Source: Oscillospiraceae bacterium
GTDB taxonomy: Bacteria > Bacillota > Clostridia > Oscillospirales > Oscillospiraceae
DNA length: 32,073 nt
Direction of reading: 5' to 3'
Assembly (NCBI GenBank): GCA_031261745.1
Contig: JAISJC010000125.1
Span: 1 to 32,073, forward strand
The notes under the pieces are model-generated. The model searched no databases and had not been told where the DNA came from. It saw nothing but the letters and a program-made list of their open reading frames with translations. Below are positions 24,306 to 32,073 of this stretch, piece after piece. Position numbers and translations under genes: made by a program. Positions within the stretch are counted from its first letter, which is position 1. Each line of letters opens with the position of its first letter.

Positions 24306-25585
24306 GCGTTTCGGAAGAACTCTTCACGCGCGCAAAGCGCGTTCTGCCCGGCGGGGTGAACAGTCCCGTCCGCGCGTTCGGAGCCGTCGGCGGCACGCCG
24401 AGGTTCATATCCGGCGGGCGCGGCAGCCGTATAACCGACGCTGACGGCGCGAAATACATAGACTATGTTTGCTCGTGGGGTCCGCTGATTCTCGGCCACA
24501 ATCACCCACAAATCCGCGAGGCTGTGGAGCGCGCCGTGCGGCGCGGCCTCAGCTTCGGCGCGCCCTGTGAGGACGAGGTAAATCTCGCGGAGCTGATGTG
24601 CGAAATGGTCTCCGGACTTGAAACCGTTCGTATGACGTCAAGCGGCACGGAGGCGGTAATGAGCGCGGTGCGCGTCGCCCGCCGCGCGACGGGGCGCGAA
24701 AAGCTCATTAAATTCGAGGGGTGCTACCACGGTCACAGCGACGCAATGCTCGTAAAGGCAGGCTCCGGCGCGCTCACGTTCGGAAAGCCCGATTCGGGCG
24801 GCGTTCCGGCGTCGTCCGCGTCGCTGACGCTCACGGCGGGGTACAATAATTTACTGAGTGTCGCCGCGCTTTTTGACGCGAACCCGCGCGAGATAGCGGC
24901 GGTGATCGTCGAACCCGTCGCGGCGAATATGGGCGTCGTCGTGCCCGCCGACGGCTTTTTGGAGGGCCTGCGAAAGCTCTGCGACAAGAACGGCGCGCTG
25001 CTGATTTTTGACGAGGTAATCACGGGCTTCCGCCTCGCGCGGGGCGGCGCGCAGGAGAAGTACGGCGTCGCCGCCGACCTCGTGACGTTCGGGAAAATCA
25101 TCGGCGGCGGAATGCCCGTCGGCGCGTTCGGCGGACGACGTGAGCTTATGGCAAATGTCGCGCCGCTCGGCGACGTGTACCAGGCGGGAACGCTGTCCGG
25201 CAACCCCGTCGCTATGGCGGCGGGACTGGCGCAGCTCCGTTATTTGAACGAAAATCCGGAGGTTTATGCCGCGATTGACGGCGCGTGCGCAGAGCTTGCC
25301 ACGGCCGTCGCGGAGGCGGCGAAGCGCGTCGGAATACCGGTGACAATCAACCGCGTCGGCTCGCTGATGACCGTTTTTTTCACAAGGGAAGAGGTCACCG
25401 ACTTCGGCGCGGCCTCGCGCAGCGACGGGGAGCGTTACGCCGCGTGGTTCCACGCGATGCTGCGGCGCGGAATTTACCTGCCGCCGTCGCGGTATGAGGC
25501 GATGTTCGTCTCCGCGGCTCACGCGCGGCGCGAGCTGGACCGCACGGTCAGCGCGGCCCGCGCGTCGTTTAAGGAATTGCTATGA
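24302..25585 (+). CDS. hemL: Glutamate-1-semialdehyde 2,1-aminomutase HemL
   Basis: A 427-residue PLP enzyme converting glutamate-1-semialdehyde to 5-aminolevulinate. The start is a TTG overlapping the hemB stop. Signatures: AKRVLPGGVNSPVRAFGAVGG, MTSSGTEAVMSAVRVAR, CYHGHSDAMLVKAGSG, LIFDEVITGFR, and the PLP lysine Lys265 in VTFGKIIGGGMPVGAFGG. Full length. With hemA, hemB, hemC and hemD it completes the C5 route to uroporphyrinogen III inside the B12 operon. Confidence 0.96.
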   Translation: MSVSEELFTRAKRVLPGGVNSPVRAFGAVGGTPRFISGGRGSRITDADGAKYIDYVCSWGPLILGHNHPQIREAVERAVRRGLSFGAPCEDEVNLAELMCEMVSGLETVRMTSSGTEAVMSAVRVARRATGREKLIKFEGCYHGHSDAMLVKAGSGALTFGKPDSGGVPASSASLTLTAGYNNLLSVAALFDANPREIAAVIVEPVAANMGVVVPADGFLEGLRKLCDKNGALLIFDEVITGFRLARGGAQEKYGVAADLVTFGKIIGGGMPVGAFGGRRELMANVAPLGDVYQAGTLSGNPVAMAAGLAQLRYLNENPEVYAAIDGACAELATAVAEAAKRVGIPVTINRVGSLMTVFFTREEVTDFGAASRSDGERYAAWFHAMLRRGIYLPPSRYEAMFVSAAHARRELDRTVSAARASFKELL

Positions 25586-26775
25586 GGACGTTTTATATCA
25601 TCGGCGCGGGACCGGGCGCGCCGCAGGGCTTGACGCGCGAGGCGGCGGACGTTATAATGAGTTGCGCCGCCGTAATCGCGACAGAGCGCATTGCGCGCGA
25701 CCTGCGCCGCCTGCGCGCGGATATTGCGGCTGTGCCGTATGGCGAAACGGCGGAGCGCGCGCTCGCGTCCGGCGGCGATGCGGCAATCCTCGTGTCCGGC
25801 GACACGGGCTTTTATTCGGCCGCGCGGACGCTCATTCCGACGCTCTCGGAACACGGCGAGGTGCGCGTTCTGCCCGGAATCGGCAGCCTGCAATATTTCT
25901 GCGCGCGCCTGCAAACGCGCTGGGACGACGCGGAGCTAATCAGCCTGCACGGCCGCGCGGCCCCGCTCCTCGGCGCGGTCGCGTACAGCCAGAAAGTGCT
26001 TGCGCTCACGGGCGGCGTCGGGAACGGCGCGGGCGAGGTCTGCGCGCGGCTCAATGCCGCGGGTCTCGGCTTCGTCGGCGTGCGAATCGGCGAAAATCTC
26101 TCGTCGGAAAATGAGCGTATTATCTCCGGCACGGCAGCGGAGCTTGCGAATATGAACACCTCCGAAATGTCCGTTATGCTGCTCGAAAATCCCGCATTCA
26201 CGAACCCCGATTTGCCGCTGCGCGACGCGGATTTTGTGCGTGGCGACACGCCGATGACAAAGGAAGAAATCCGCTGGATTGCGGCGGCAAAGCTGCGCAT
26301 CTCGCGCGGCGACACGGTGCTTGACGTCGGCGCGGGAACCGGGTCCTGCTCGATGGAGTTCGCCCGCCGCGCGAACCGCGGCCGCGTGTTCGCGGTGGAG
26401 CGCGACGCGGACGCTCTGCGGCTGATTGTGGAAAACCGCATCAAAACAGGTGCGTTCAATTCCGAGATTATCGCCGCCGAAGCTCCTGACGGGCTTGACG
26501 GGCTGCCGACGCCCGACCGCGTGTTTGTCGGCGGCAGCGGCGGCAGACTCCGCGAGATTTTAACGCCGCTTTTCGCGCGGAACCCAAGGCTCCGCGTCGT
26601 AATCACGGCGATTACGCTCGAAACCCTGCACGAGGCCGTGACGGTGATGGAAGAACTCAGGCTTTCGGACGTGGAGGTCGCGCAGATTTCCGCCGCGCGG
26701 ACGCGGAGAGCGGGTACATATCATATGCTGACGGGACAAAACCCCGTATTTATCATATCGGGAGGCGGAGACTGA
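25582..26775 (+). CDS. cbiET: Fusion of cobalt-precorrin-7 C5-methyltransferase (CbiE) and cobalt-precorrin-6B C15-methyltransferase/decarboxylase (CbiT)
   Basis: A 397-residue bifunctional enzyme, equivalent to aerobic CobL. Residues about 1-205 are CbiE (FYIIGAGPGAPQGLTREAAD, ILVSGDTGFYSAARTL, LPGIGSLQYFCARL, SLHGRAAPLLG). From about residue 222 the CbiT part begins (PMTKEEIRWIAAAKL), with a Rossmann-type methyltransferase motif VLDVGAGTGSCSMEFAR and VFVGGSGGRLREIL. The ATG overlaps the hemL stop. Its stop shares one base with the cbiA start (TGATG). Confidence 0.95.
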   Translation: MRTFYIIGAGPGAPQGLTREAADVIMSCAAVIATERIARDLRRLRADIAAVPYGETAERALASGGDAAILVSGDTGFYSAARTLIPTLSEHGEVRVLPGIGSLQYFCARLQTRWDDAELISLHGRAAPLLGAVAYSQKVLALTGGVGNGAGEVCARLNAAGLGFVGVRIGENLSSENERIISGTAAELANMNTSEMSVMLLENPAFTNPDLPLRDADFVRGDTPMTKEEIRWIAAAKLRISRGDTVLDVGAGTGSCSMEFARRANRGRVFAVERDADALRLIVENRIKTGAFNSEIIAAEAPDGLDGLPTPDRVFVGGSGGRLREILTPLFARNPRLRVVITAITLETLHEAVTVMEELRLSDVEVAQISAARTRRAGTYHMLTGQNPVFIISGGGD

Positions 26776-28115
26776 TGAAACTTCCGCGAATTATGATTGC
26801 GGGGACGCACAGCGGCTGCGGCAAGACGACCGTCGTCTGCGCCGTCCTGCGCGCACTGATTGAGCGCGGATTAACGCCGTCCGCGTTCAAGAGCGGACCC
26901 GACTACATCGACCCGATGTTTCACAGCCGCGTAACGGGCGCGAAGGCGCGGAACCTTGACGCTTTTCTCTGCGGGCGTGAGAATATCGCGCCACTACTGG
27001 CGAAGAACGGCGCGGGGAGCGATATCGCGGTTATCGAGGGCGTTATGGGCTTTTATGACGGTCTGTCGCCGCGCACGGACGAGAATTCCGCGGCTGATCT
27101 TGCGCGGCTGACCGAAACGCCGTCGATTCTCGTCGTTGATCCGAGCGGTATGTCAATATCGGCGGCGGCGACCGTGCGCGGCTACCGCGATTTCCGCGAA
27201 AACACGCTGAAAGCCGTGATACTCAACGGCGTTTCCGCCGCGTCTGTCGCGTATTACAGGGACATTATCGAGGGCGAAACGGGTCTGACCGTCCTCGGCG
27301 GTCTGCCGCGCATCCGCGAGGCGGAGCTTGAAAGCCGCCATCTCGGCCTTGTCACGGCGGCGGAAATCACGGATTTACGCGCAAAACTCAACCTGCTCGC
27401 CCACGCGGCGGAGGAGCATATCGACCTCGACGCGCTGCTCGCGCTCGCGGGAACCGCGCCGGAGCTTGATGCGCCGCAAATTGCGCCGCCCGCGACGAAC
27501 CGCGTAAAAATAGCCGTGGCGAGCGACGAGGCGTTCTGCTTCCGGTACGAGGACGGATTGGACGAGCTGCGGCGGCACGGCGCGGATCTAATCGAGTTTT
27601 CGCCGCTCCGCGATGCGAAATTGCCGGAGGACTGTAACGGCCTGTACCTCTGCGGCGGCTATCCGGAGCTGTATCTCGACCATTTGTCGGCGAACACCGC
27701 GATGCGCGAAGCCGTCAGAAGCGCGATCTGCGGCGGTATGCCGACGGTCGCGGAGTGCGGCGGCTTTATGTACCTGCACGAGCGCGTTGACGGCCGCGAG
27801 CTGTGCGGCGTTATTGGCGGAGAGGCGCGAATGACGGGCGGACTGAGGCGGTTCGGCTACTTCACGATGACGGCGGAGCGCGACAATCTGCTCTGCCGCA
27901 GGGGAGAGACTATACGCGCACACGAATTTCACTATTCGGAGAGCGATGACGAAGGCGCGGAATTCGCGCTTGCGAAGCCCGGACGGGACGCGTCGGCGTC
28001 CTCGGTTCACGCATCCGCGACGCTGTACGCCGGATATCCGCACCTGAATTTCGCGGGGGAGAGCGCGGCGGCGGAACGGTTTGTGCAGGCGTGCGCCGCG
28101 TACAAAGAAAAGTAA
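26775..28115 (+). CDS. cbiA: Cobyrinic acid a,c-diamide synthase CbiA
   Basis: A 446-residue ATP- and glutamine-dependent amidase acting on the a and c carboxylates. The N-terminal P-loop is MIAGTHSGCGKTTVVCAVL, followed by FKSGPDYIDPMFHS and VIEGVMGFYDGL. The C-terminal class I glutaminase-like domain has the nucleophile Cys in TVAECGGFMYL and a histidine in HEFHYSE. Length fits the family. Confidence 0.95.
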   Translation: MKLPRIMIAGTHSGCGKTTVVCAVLRALIERGLTPSAFKSGPDYIDPMFHSRVTGAKARNLDAFLCGRENIAPLLAKNGAGSDIAVIEGVMGFYDGLSPRTDENSAADLARLTETPSILVVDPSGMSISAAATVRGYRDFRENTLKAVILNGVSAASVAYYRDIIEGETGLTVLGGLPRIREAELESRHLGLVTAAEITDLRAKLNLLAHAAEEHIDLDALLALAGTAPELDAPQIAPPATNRVKIAVASDEAFCFRYEDGLDELRRHGADLIEFSPLRDAKLPEDCNGLYLCGGYPELYLDHLSANTAMREAVRSAICGGMPTVAECGGFMYLHERVDGRELCGVIGGEARMTGGLRRFGYFTMTAERDNLLCRRGETIRAHEFHYSESDDEGAEFALAKPGRDASASSVHASATLYAGYPHLNFAGESAAAERFVQACAAYKEK

Positions 28116-28130
28116 AAGAGGCGAAATTTT

Positions 28131-29195
28131 ATGACGCACAGACACGGCGGCGACATCCTCACATACGCGCTGACCCACGACGGCAAAACGCCGATTGACT
28201 TTTCGGCGAACATAAATCCGTTCGGAATGCCAGAAGCGGTGAAAAAAGCCGCGCTCGCGGCGGTGGACGGCTGCGTCGCGTACCCCGACCCGCAGTGCCG
28301 CGCCCTGCGCGGCGCGCTGTCGCAGGCGGAGGATTTGCCGCCGGAGATGTTTTTCTGCGGGAACGGCGCGGCGGACGTGATTTTTCGCCTGGCCGTCGCC
28401 CTGCGCCCGAAAAGCGCGCTTGTGACCGCGCCGACGTTCTCGGAGTATGAGGATTCTCTCGCCGCCGTCGGCTGCGAGGTGCGCCTTCACACGCTTTTTG
28501 AGGGAAACGGCTTTCGCGTCACGGACGCTTTCACGGCGGACATTGACGGCGTTGGGGCGGTCTATATCTGCAACCCGAACAACCCGACGGGTGTTCTCAC
28601 GCCGCCGCCGCTGCTGCTCAAAATCGCGGAGCGATGCCTTGAAACCGGCGCGCGCCTGATCGTTGACGAGTGTTTCAACGATTTTCTCGACGTGCCGGAA
28701 ACATATTCAATGAGACCATACCTCGCGCGGTTCCCGAACCTCGTCCTGCTGCGCTCGTTCACAAAAATGTTCGCAATGCCGGGCATTCGTCTCGGTTATT
28801 GCATTTCCGCCGACACGGAGCTGATTGCGCGGCTTTACGACGCGGGTCCGCCCTGGGCGGTTTCGGGCGTCGCGGAGGCCTGCGGCATTGCCGCGCTCGG
28901 CGAGCGGGATTTTGCGGAGCGAAGCCGCGCACATACCGCGCGTGAGCGCGCGCGCCTCGCCGGAGAGATTTCACGTCTCGGCTTTACGGTTTTTGACGGC
29001 GCGGCGAATTACCTGCTGCTCAAAAACGCGCGGGAAACTGACCTCGCCGCCGCGCTCGCGGCCCGCGGAATTTTAATCCGATCCTGCGGAAACTACGCGG
29101 GTCTGGACGACAGCTTTTACCGCGTTGCGGTGCGGAGTGAGAGCGACAACGACGCGCTGATTGACGCGCTGACAGATATTACGGAGGGGAAATAA
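28131..29195 (+). CDS. cobD: L-threonine-O-3-phosphate decarboxylase CobD
   Basis: A 354-residue PLP enzyme of aminotransferase fold that makes (R)-1-amino-2-propanol phosphate, the linker of the nucleotide loop. Signatures: HRHGGDILTYALTHDGKTPI, DFSANINPFGMP, CNPNNPTGVL, VDECFNDFLD, and the PLP-lysine region RSFTKMFAMPGIRLGY. AAGAGG lies upstream of the ATG, 15 bases after cbiA. Histidinol-phosphate aminotransferase is the closest alternative, but the N-terminus and the context favour CobD. No threonine kinase (PduX) gene is seen in the window. Confidence 0.92.
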   Translation: MTHRHGGDILTYALTHDGKTPIDFSANINPFGMPEAVKKAALAAVDGCVAYPDPQCRALRGALSQAEDLPPEMFFCGNGAADVIFRLAVALRPKSALVTAPTFSEYEDSLAAVGCEVRLHTLFEGNGFRVTDAFTADIDGVGAVYICNPNNPTGVLTPPPLLLKIAERCLETGARLIVDECFNDFLDVPETYSMRPYLARFPNLVLLRSFTKMFAMPGIRLGYCISADTELIARLYDAGPPWAVSGVAEACGIAALGERDFAERSRAHTARERARLAGEISRLGFTVFDGAANYLLLKNARETDLAAALAARGILIRSCGNYAGLDDSFYRVAVRSESDNDALIDALTDITEGK

Positions 29196-29197
29196 TT

Positions 29198-30703
29198 ATG
29201 GCAAAGGGACTGATGATACAGGGAACGGCGTCAAACGCCGGCAAAAGCATACTGACGGCGGCACTCTGCCGCATATTCAAACAGGACGGATACCGCGTCG
29301 CGCCGTTCAAGTCGCAAAATATGGCACTGAATTCCTATGTGACGGCGGACGGGCTGGAACTCGGACGCGCGCAGGCCGTTCAGGCGGAGGCGGCGGGTCT
29401 GCCGCCCGACGTGCGTATGAACCCCGTTTTACTGAAACCCACGGGTGACACGGGTTCGCAGGTCATCATAATGGGCAAGCCCGTCGGAAACCTCACCGCG
29501 AGGGAGTATTACGCGACAAAAAAGGACATTATCCCGAAGGTGCGCGAGGTATATGAGAGCCTTTCCGCGGACAACGACATCATAGTAATTGAGGGCGCGG
29601 GCAGCCCCGCGGAAATCAATCTGCGCGAGGACGATTTTGTCAATATGGGTATGGCGAAGATTGCGCGCGCGCCCGTCCTGCTCGTCGGAGACATCGACAA
29701 GGGCGGCGTTTTCGCGTCGCTGTACGGCACGTGCGCTATTATCGAACCGGATGAGCGCGACATAATCAGGGGTCTGATTATCAACAAATTCCGCGGCGAC
29801 GTGGAAATCCTGCGCCCCGGTCTGAAAATGCTCGAAGACCTCTGCAAAAAGCCGGTCGTCGGCATCGTGCCGTTCGCGCGGTTCGATATTGAGGACGAGG
29901 ACAGCGTTTCCGCGCGCGTGGAAACGCACGATAAGAGCGGCGGAGAGATCGATATCGCCGTAATCCGCCTGCCGCGCATATCTAACTTCACGGACTTCAA
30001 CCCCTTGGAGCGCATTGAAAACGTCGCCGTGCGGTATGTGCGGCACGTGCGCGAACTGGGAAATCCGGATATGATAATCATTCCCGGCAGCAAGAACACA
30101 ATGGACGACCTGTTCTGGCTCCGCACGGGCGGCATCGAGGACGCGATAAAACAATACGCCGCGGACGGGAAACCCGTTTTCGGCGTGTGCGGCGGATATC
30201 AGATGATGGGCCGCAGTATCTCTGATCCGTTCGGCACGGAACACGGCGGCGAGATGGAGGGGATGGGTCTCCTGCCCGTCGATACGGTGTTCCGCGAGGA
30301 AAAGACGACGGTTCAGGTTGCGGGTCGCTTCGGGAAAATCGACGGAATGTTTGCGCCGCTGTCGGGCATTGAATTTCAGGGTTACGAGATACATATGGGC
30401 GAGAGCGAAGCCGCAGGCGGCGCGTCGCTGACGCGGGTGACGCGCGGCGGGAGCGAAACGGCGGACGGCGCGTGGCGCGACAACTGCGCCGGAACCTACG
30501 TCCACGGGATTTTCGACAGCGGCCGCGCCGCGTCGGCGTTCGCATCAATCCTCGCAAAGCGTCGCGGGCTTGAACCTGTGGCGGAGGCTGTGGACAGTGC
30601 CGCGTATAAGGAGCAGCAGTACGATCTTCTCGCGGACGTTGTGCGTGGCGCGCTGGATATGGATATGGTGTACGAAATCGTCGAAAAGGGATTGGAGGGC
30701 TGA
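29198..30703 (+). CDS. cbiP: Adenosylcobyric acid synthase (CbiP/CobQ)
   Basis: A 501-residue glutamine-dependent amidase adding the b, d, e and g amides. The N-terminal P-loop reads IQGTASNAGKSILTAALCRI, followed by FKSQNMALNSYVT and LLKPTGDTGSQVI. The middle has VEGAGSPAEINL-type (here IEGAGSPAEINL) and GDIDKGGVFASLYG. The C-terminal glutaminase domain has the catalytic Cys in VFGVCGGYQMMGR and a TYVHGIFDS histidine. GGAGGGG sets the ATG. Full length. Confidence 0.96.
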   Translation: MAKGLMIQGTASNAGKSILTAALCRIFKQDGYRVAPFKSQNMALNSYVTADGLELGRAQAVQAEAAGLPPDVRMNPVLLKPTGDTGSQVIIMGKPVGNLTAREYYATKKDIIPKVREVYESLSADNDIIVIEGAGSPAEINLREDDFVNMGMAKIARAPVLLVGDIDKGGVFASLYGTCAIIEPDERDIIRGLIINKFRGDVEILRPGLKMLEDLCKKPVVGIVPFARFDIEDEDSVSARVETHDKSGGEIDIAVIRLPRISNFTDFNPLERIENVAVRYVRHVRELGNPDMIIIPGSKNTMDDLFWLRTGGIEDAIKQYAADGKPVFGVCGGYQMMGRSISDPFGTEHGGEMEGMGLLPVDTVFREEKTTVQVAGRFGKIDGMFAPLSGIEFQGYEIHMGESEAAGGASLTRVTRGGSETADGAWRDNCAGTYVHGIFDSGRAASAFASILAKRRGLEPVAEAVDSAAYKEQQYDLLADVVRGALDMDMVYEIVEKGLEG

Positions 30704-30707
30704 TAAA

Positions 30708-31340
30708 ATGGCGATAGAAAAACTCGCGCCGATGGAAATCGAACGGCGGAGCCTTGAAATAATCACGCGCGAACTGGGTGCGCGCGCGCTTGCGCCGGAA
30801 AACGCCGCCGTAATCAAGCGCGTAATCCACACGACGGCGGATTTTGACTACGCCGAAAACCTCGTTTTCTCGCCGGACGCCGTGCCGCGCGGGCTTGACG
30901 CTCTGCGCGGCGGCGCGCGGATTATCACGGACACGACAATGGCGTTGTCCGGCATTTCCAAGCCCGCTCTGCGCGCGCTCGGCTGCGAGGTCCGGTGCTA
31001 TATCGCAGACGCGGACGTCGCGGAGACGGCAAAGCGCGAGGGGACGACGCGCGCGGAGATTTCAATGCGCCGCGCGGCAGAGGACGGAGCGGAAATTTTC
31101 GTAATCGGCAACGCGCCGACGGCGTTAATCGCCCTGCACCGCCTGATTGAGGAGGGGAAAGCGTCGCCGTCGCTCGTTATCGGCGTACCCGTCGGTTTCG
31201 TGAATGTCGTCGAGGCAAAGGAGCTGTTCCTCGGCGGCGAAACGCCGTACATCATCGCGCGCGGGCGCAAGGGCGGAAGCAACGTCGCCGCTGCAATCGT
31301 CAACGCCCTGCTGTACCAAATCACGGAGCGCGGCGTATGA
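30708..31340 (+). CDS. cbiC: Cobalt-precorrin-8 methylmutase CbiC
   Basis: A 210-residue enzyme that moves the methyl group from C11 to C12 to form cobyrinic acid. Markers: MEIERRSLEIITREL, the catalytic-site VIHTTADFDYAENLVFS (His), TDTTMALSGISKPAL, AIFVIGNAPTAL-type loop (EIFVIGNAPTALIAL) and GVPVGFVNVVEAKE. The ATG at 30708 is chosen; the longer frame from 30570 runs inside cbiP and is not needed. Overlaps cbiK by four bases. Confidence 0.95.
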   Translation: MAIEKLAPMEIERRSLEIITRELGARALAPENAAVIKRVIHTTADFDYAENLVFSPDAVPRGLDALRGGARIITDTTMALSGISKPALRALGCEVRCYIADADVAETAKREGTTRAEISMRRAAEDGAEIFVIGNAPTALIALHRLIEEGKASPSLVIGVPVGFVNVVEAKELFLGGETPYIIARGRKGGSNVAAAIVNALLYQITERGV

Positions 31341-32073
31341 GCGAAAAAAAGGCAATTGCCGCCGTGAGCTTCGGCACGACACACGCGGACGCGCGCCGCG
31401 CGATTGAGAATGTCGAGCGCGCACTCGCGGCCGCGTTTCCGGAACGGGATTTTTACCGCGCGTTTACGTCCGGAATGGTCGCGCGGAAAATTCTGCGCGA
31501 GGAGGGGATCGCGATTCCGAACGCGGCCGAACTTGCTGAGCAGTTGCTCGCACGCGGCTGCCGCGACGCGGTTTTTCAGAGCCTGCACGTCATAGCGGGC
31601 AGCGAATACGACAAACTGTTATCGCAGCTCGCGCCGTACCGCGCTCAATTCGATTCGCTCACGGTCGGCAAGCCGCTGCTGTGGAGCGCGGAGGATTACG
31701 CCGAAACGGCGGACATTCTGCTCGCGCATATGGCACCGCCGCGGGACGGAGAGGCGTATGTTTTTATGGGTCACGGCTCGGAGCATCCGATGAACGCCGC
31801 GTATTCGCAGCTCGAAAACACGCTCCGAGCGCGCGGACGCGAGCGCGTGTATATCGGCACGGTCGAGGGCTTTCCGGAGCTGTCCTACGTTGAGGGGCGT
31901 CTGCGCCGTGCGGGCGTGAAAAAAGCGCGTCTCGCGCCGCTGATGCTCACGGCTGGGGAACACGCGAAAAACGACCTCGCGGGGGAGCGCGACAGCTGGG
32001 CGTCACAACTCCGCCGCGAGGGGTATGAGGTTGAGGTAAATCTCACGGGTCTGGGCGAATACGACGAGATCGC
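31337..32073 (+). CDS. cbiK: Sirohydrochlorin cobaltochelatase CbiK (3' end beyond window)
   Basis: About 245 codons are visible, open to the window edge without a stop, starting at the ATG that overlaps the cbiC stop (ATGA). It inserts Co(II) into sirohydrochlorin, committing it to B12. Recognised from AVSFGTTHADARRAIENVER, FQSLHVIAGSEYDKL (His), VFMGHGSEHPMNAAYSQLE (metal-site His) and LTAGEHAKNDLAGERDSW (His). Family members are about 260-300 residues, so only a short C-terminal piece is missing. It is the anaerobic class II chelatase and not the small CbiX type. No signal peptide, so a cytosolic form. Confidence 0.94.
   Translation, partial: MSEKKAIAAVSFGTTHADARRAIENVERALAAAFPERDFYRAFTSGMVARKILREEGIAIPNAAELAEQLLARGCRDAVFQSLHVIAGSEYDKLLSQLAPYRAQFDSLTVGKPLLWSAEDYAETADILLAHMAPPRDGEAYVFMGHGSEHPMNAAYSQLENTLRARGRERVYIGTVEGFPELSYVEGRLRRAGVKKARLAPLMLTAGEHAKNDLAGERDSWASQLRREGYEVEVNLTGLGEYDEI

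Noticed and set aside
27588-28490. 300-codon minus-strand open frame opposite cbiA and cobD
   Set aside because: It spans the junction of two conserved plus-strand genes, has no ribosome binding site or domain and shows shadow-type composition.
29429-30505. Long minus-strand open frame (358 codons) opposite cbiP
   Set aside because: It is Arg/His/Ala-rich with no recognisable domain and lies fully antisense to a well-conserved gene; such shadows are common in GC-rich coding DNA.
1-32073. Search for CRISPR arrays, tRNA/rRNA genes, transposases, integrases and phage genes
   Set aside because: No regularly spaced repeats, cloverleaf-like sequences or mobile-element proteins were seen by eye on either strand.

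Overview
The window looks like a chromosomal piece of a strictly anaerobic, GC-rich member of the Firmicutes (Clostridia-like; genus not determinable). The reasons are the oxygen-independent (early cobalt insertion) B12 pathway, an oxygen-sensitive glycyl radical enzyme, Gram-positive-style lipoproteins with lipoboxes, strong GGAGG-type ribosome binding sites, a CobA-HemD fusion and a 26-residue Hol-Tox-like peptide gene. No tRNA, rRNA, CRISPR array, transposase or phage gene was seen.

Left part (1-9.9 kb). A partial gene of unknown function runs in from the left edge. It is followed by two tandem paralogous lipoproteins with a C-terminal solute-binding-protein-like half. Convergent to them is a cytosolic hybrid histidine kinase (PAS-GAF-HisKA-HATPase-REC-REC). 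Then come a glycerol dehydrogenase-like enzyme translationally coupled to a small lipoprotein, and a MerR-family regulator on the minus strand.

Middle part (9.9-14.0 kb). The MerR gene is divergent from a bicupin protein with a cysteine-rich tail. Two near-consensus promoters face away from each other, and an inverted repeat sits in the bicupin promoter spacer. Next is a 460-bp gap without any long gene, then a glycyl radical enzyme (Cys450, Glu452, Gly790) of unknown substrate with no activating enzyme in the window. The gap holds what reads as a complete type I toxin-antitoxin locus: a 26-aa membrane peptide on the minus strand with its own promoter, RBS and terminator, and a facing promoter that would make a roughly 90-nt RNA overlapping the toxin 3' end.

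Right part (14.0-32.1 kb). A consensus promoter, a cobalamin riboswitch and an intrinsic terminator precede 17 tightly packed, mostly overlapping genes. Together they encode glutamyl-tRNA to uroporphyrinogen III (hemA, hemL, hemB, hemC, hemD) and the anaerobic corrin pathway to cobyric acid (cobA, sirC, cbiK, L, H, F, G, D, J, E/T, C, A, P), plus cobD for the aminopropanol linker. Three genes are fusions: cbiJ-sirC, cobA-hemD and cbiE-cbiT. Corrinoid adenosyltransferase, CbiB and the lower-ligand genes (cobU/S/T/C) are not in the window. cbiK runs off the right edge, so the operon may continue. HemA is short and appears to lack its C-terminal dimerisation domain.
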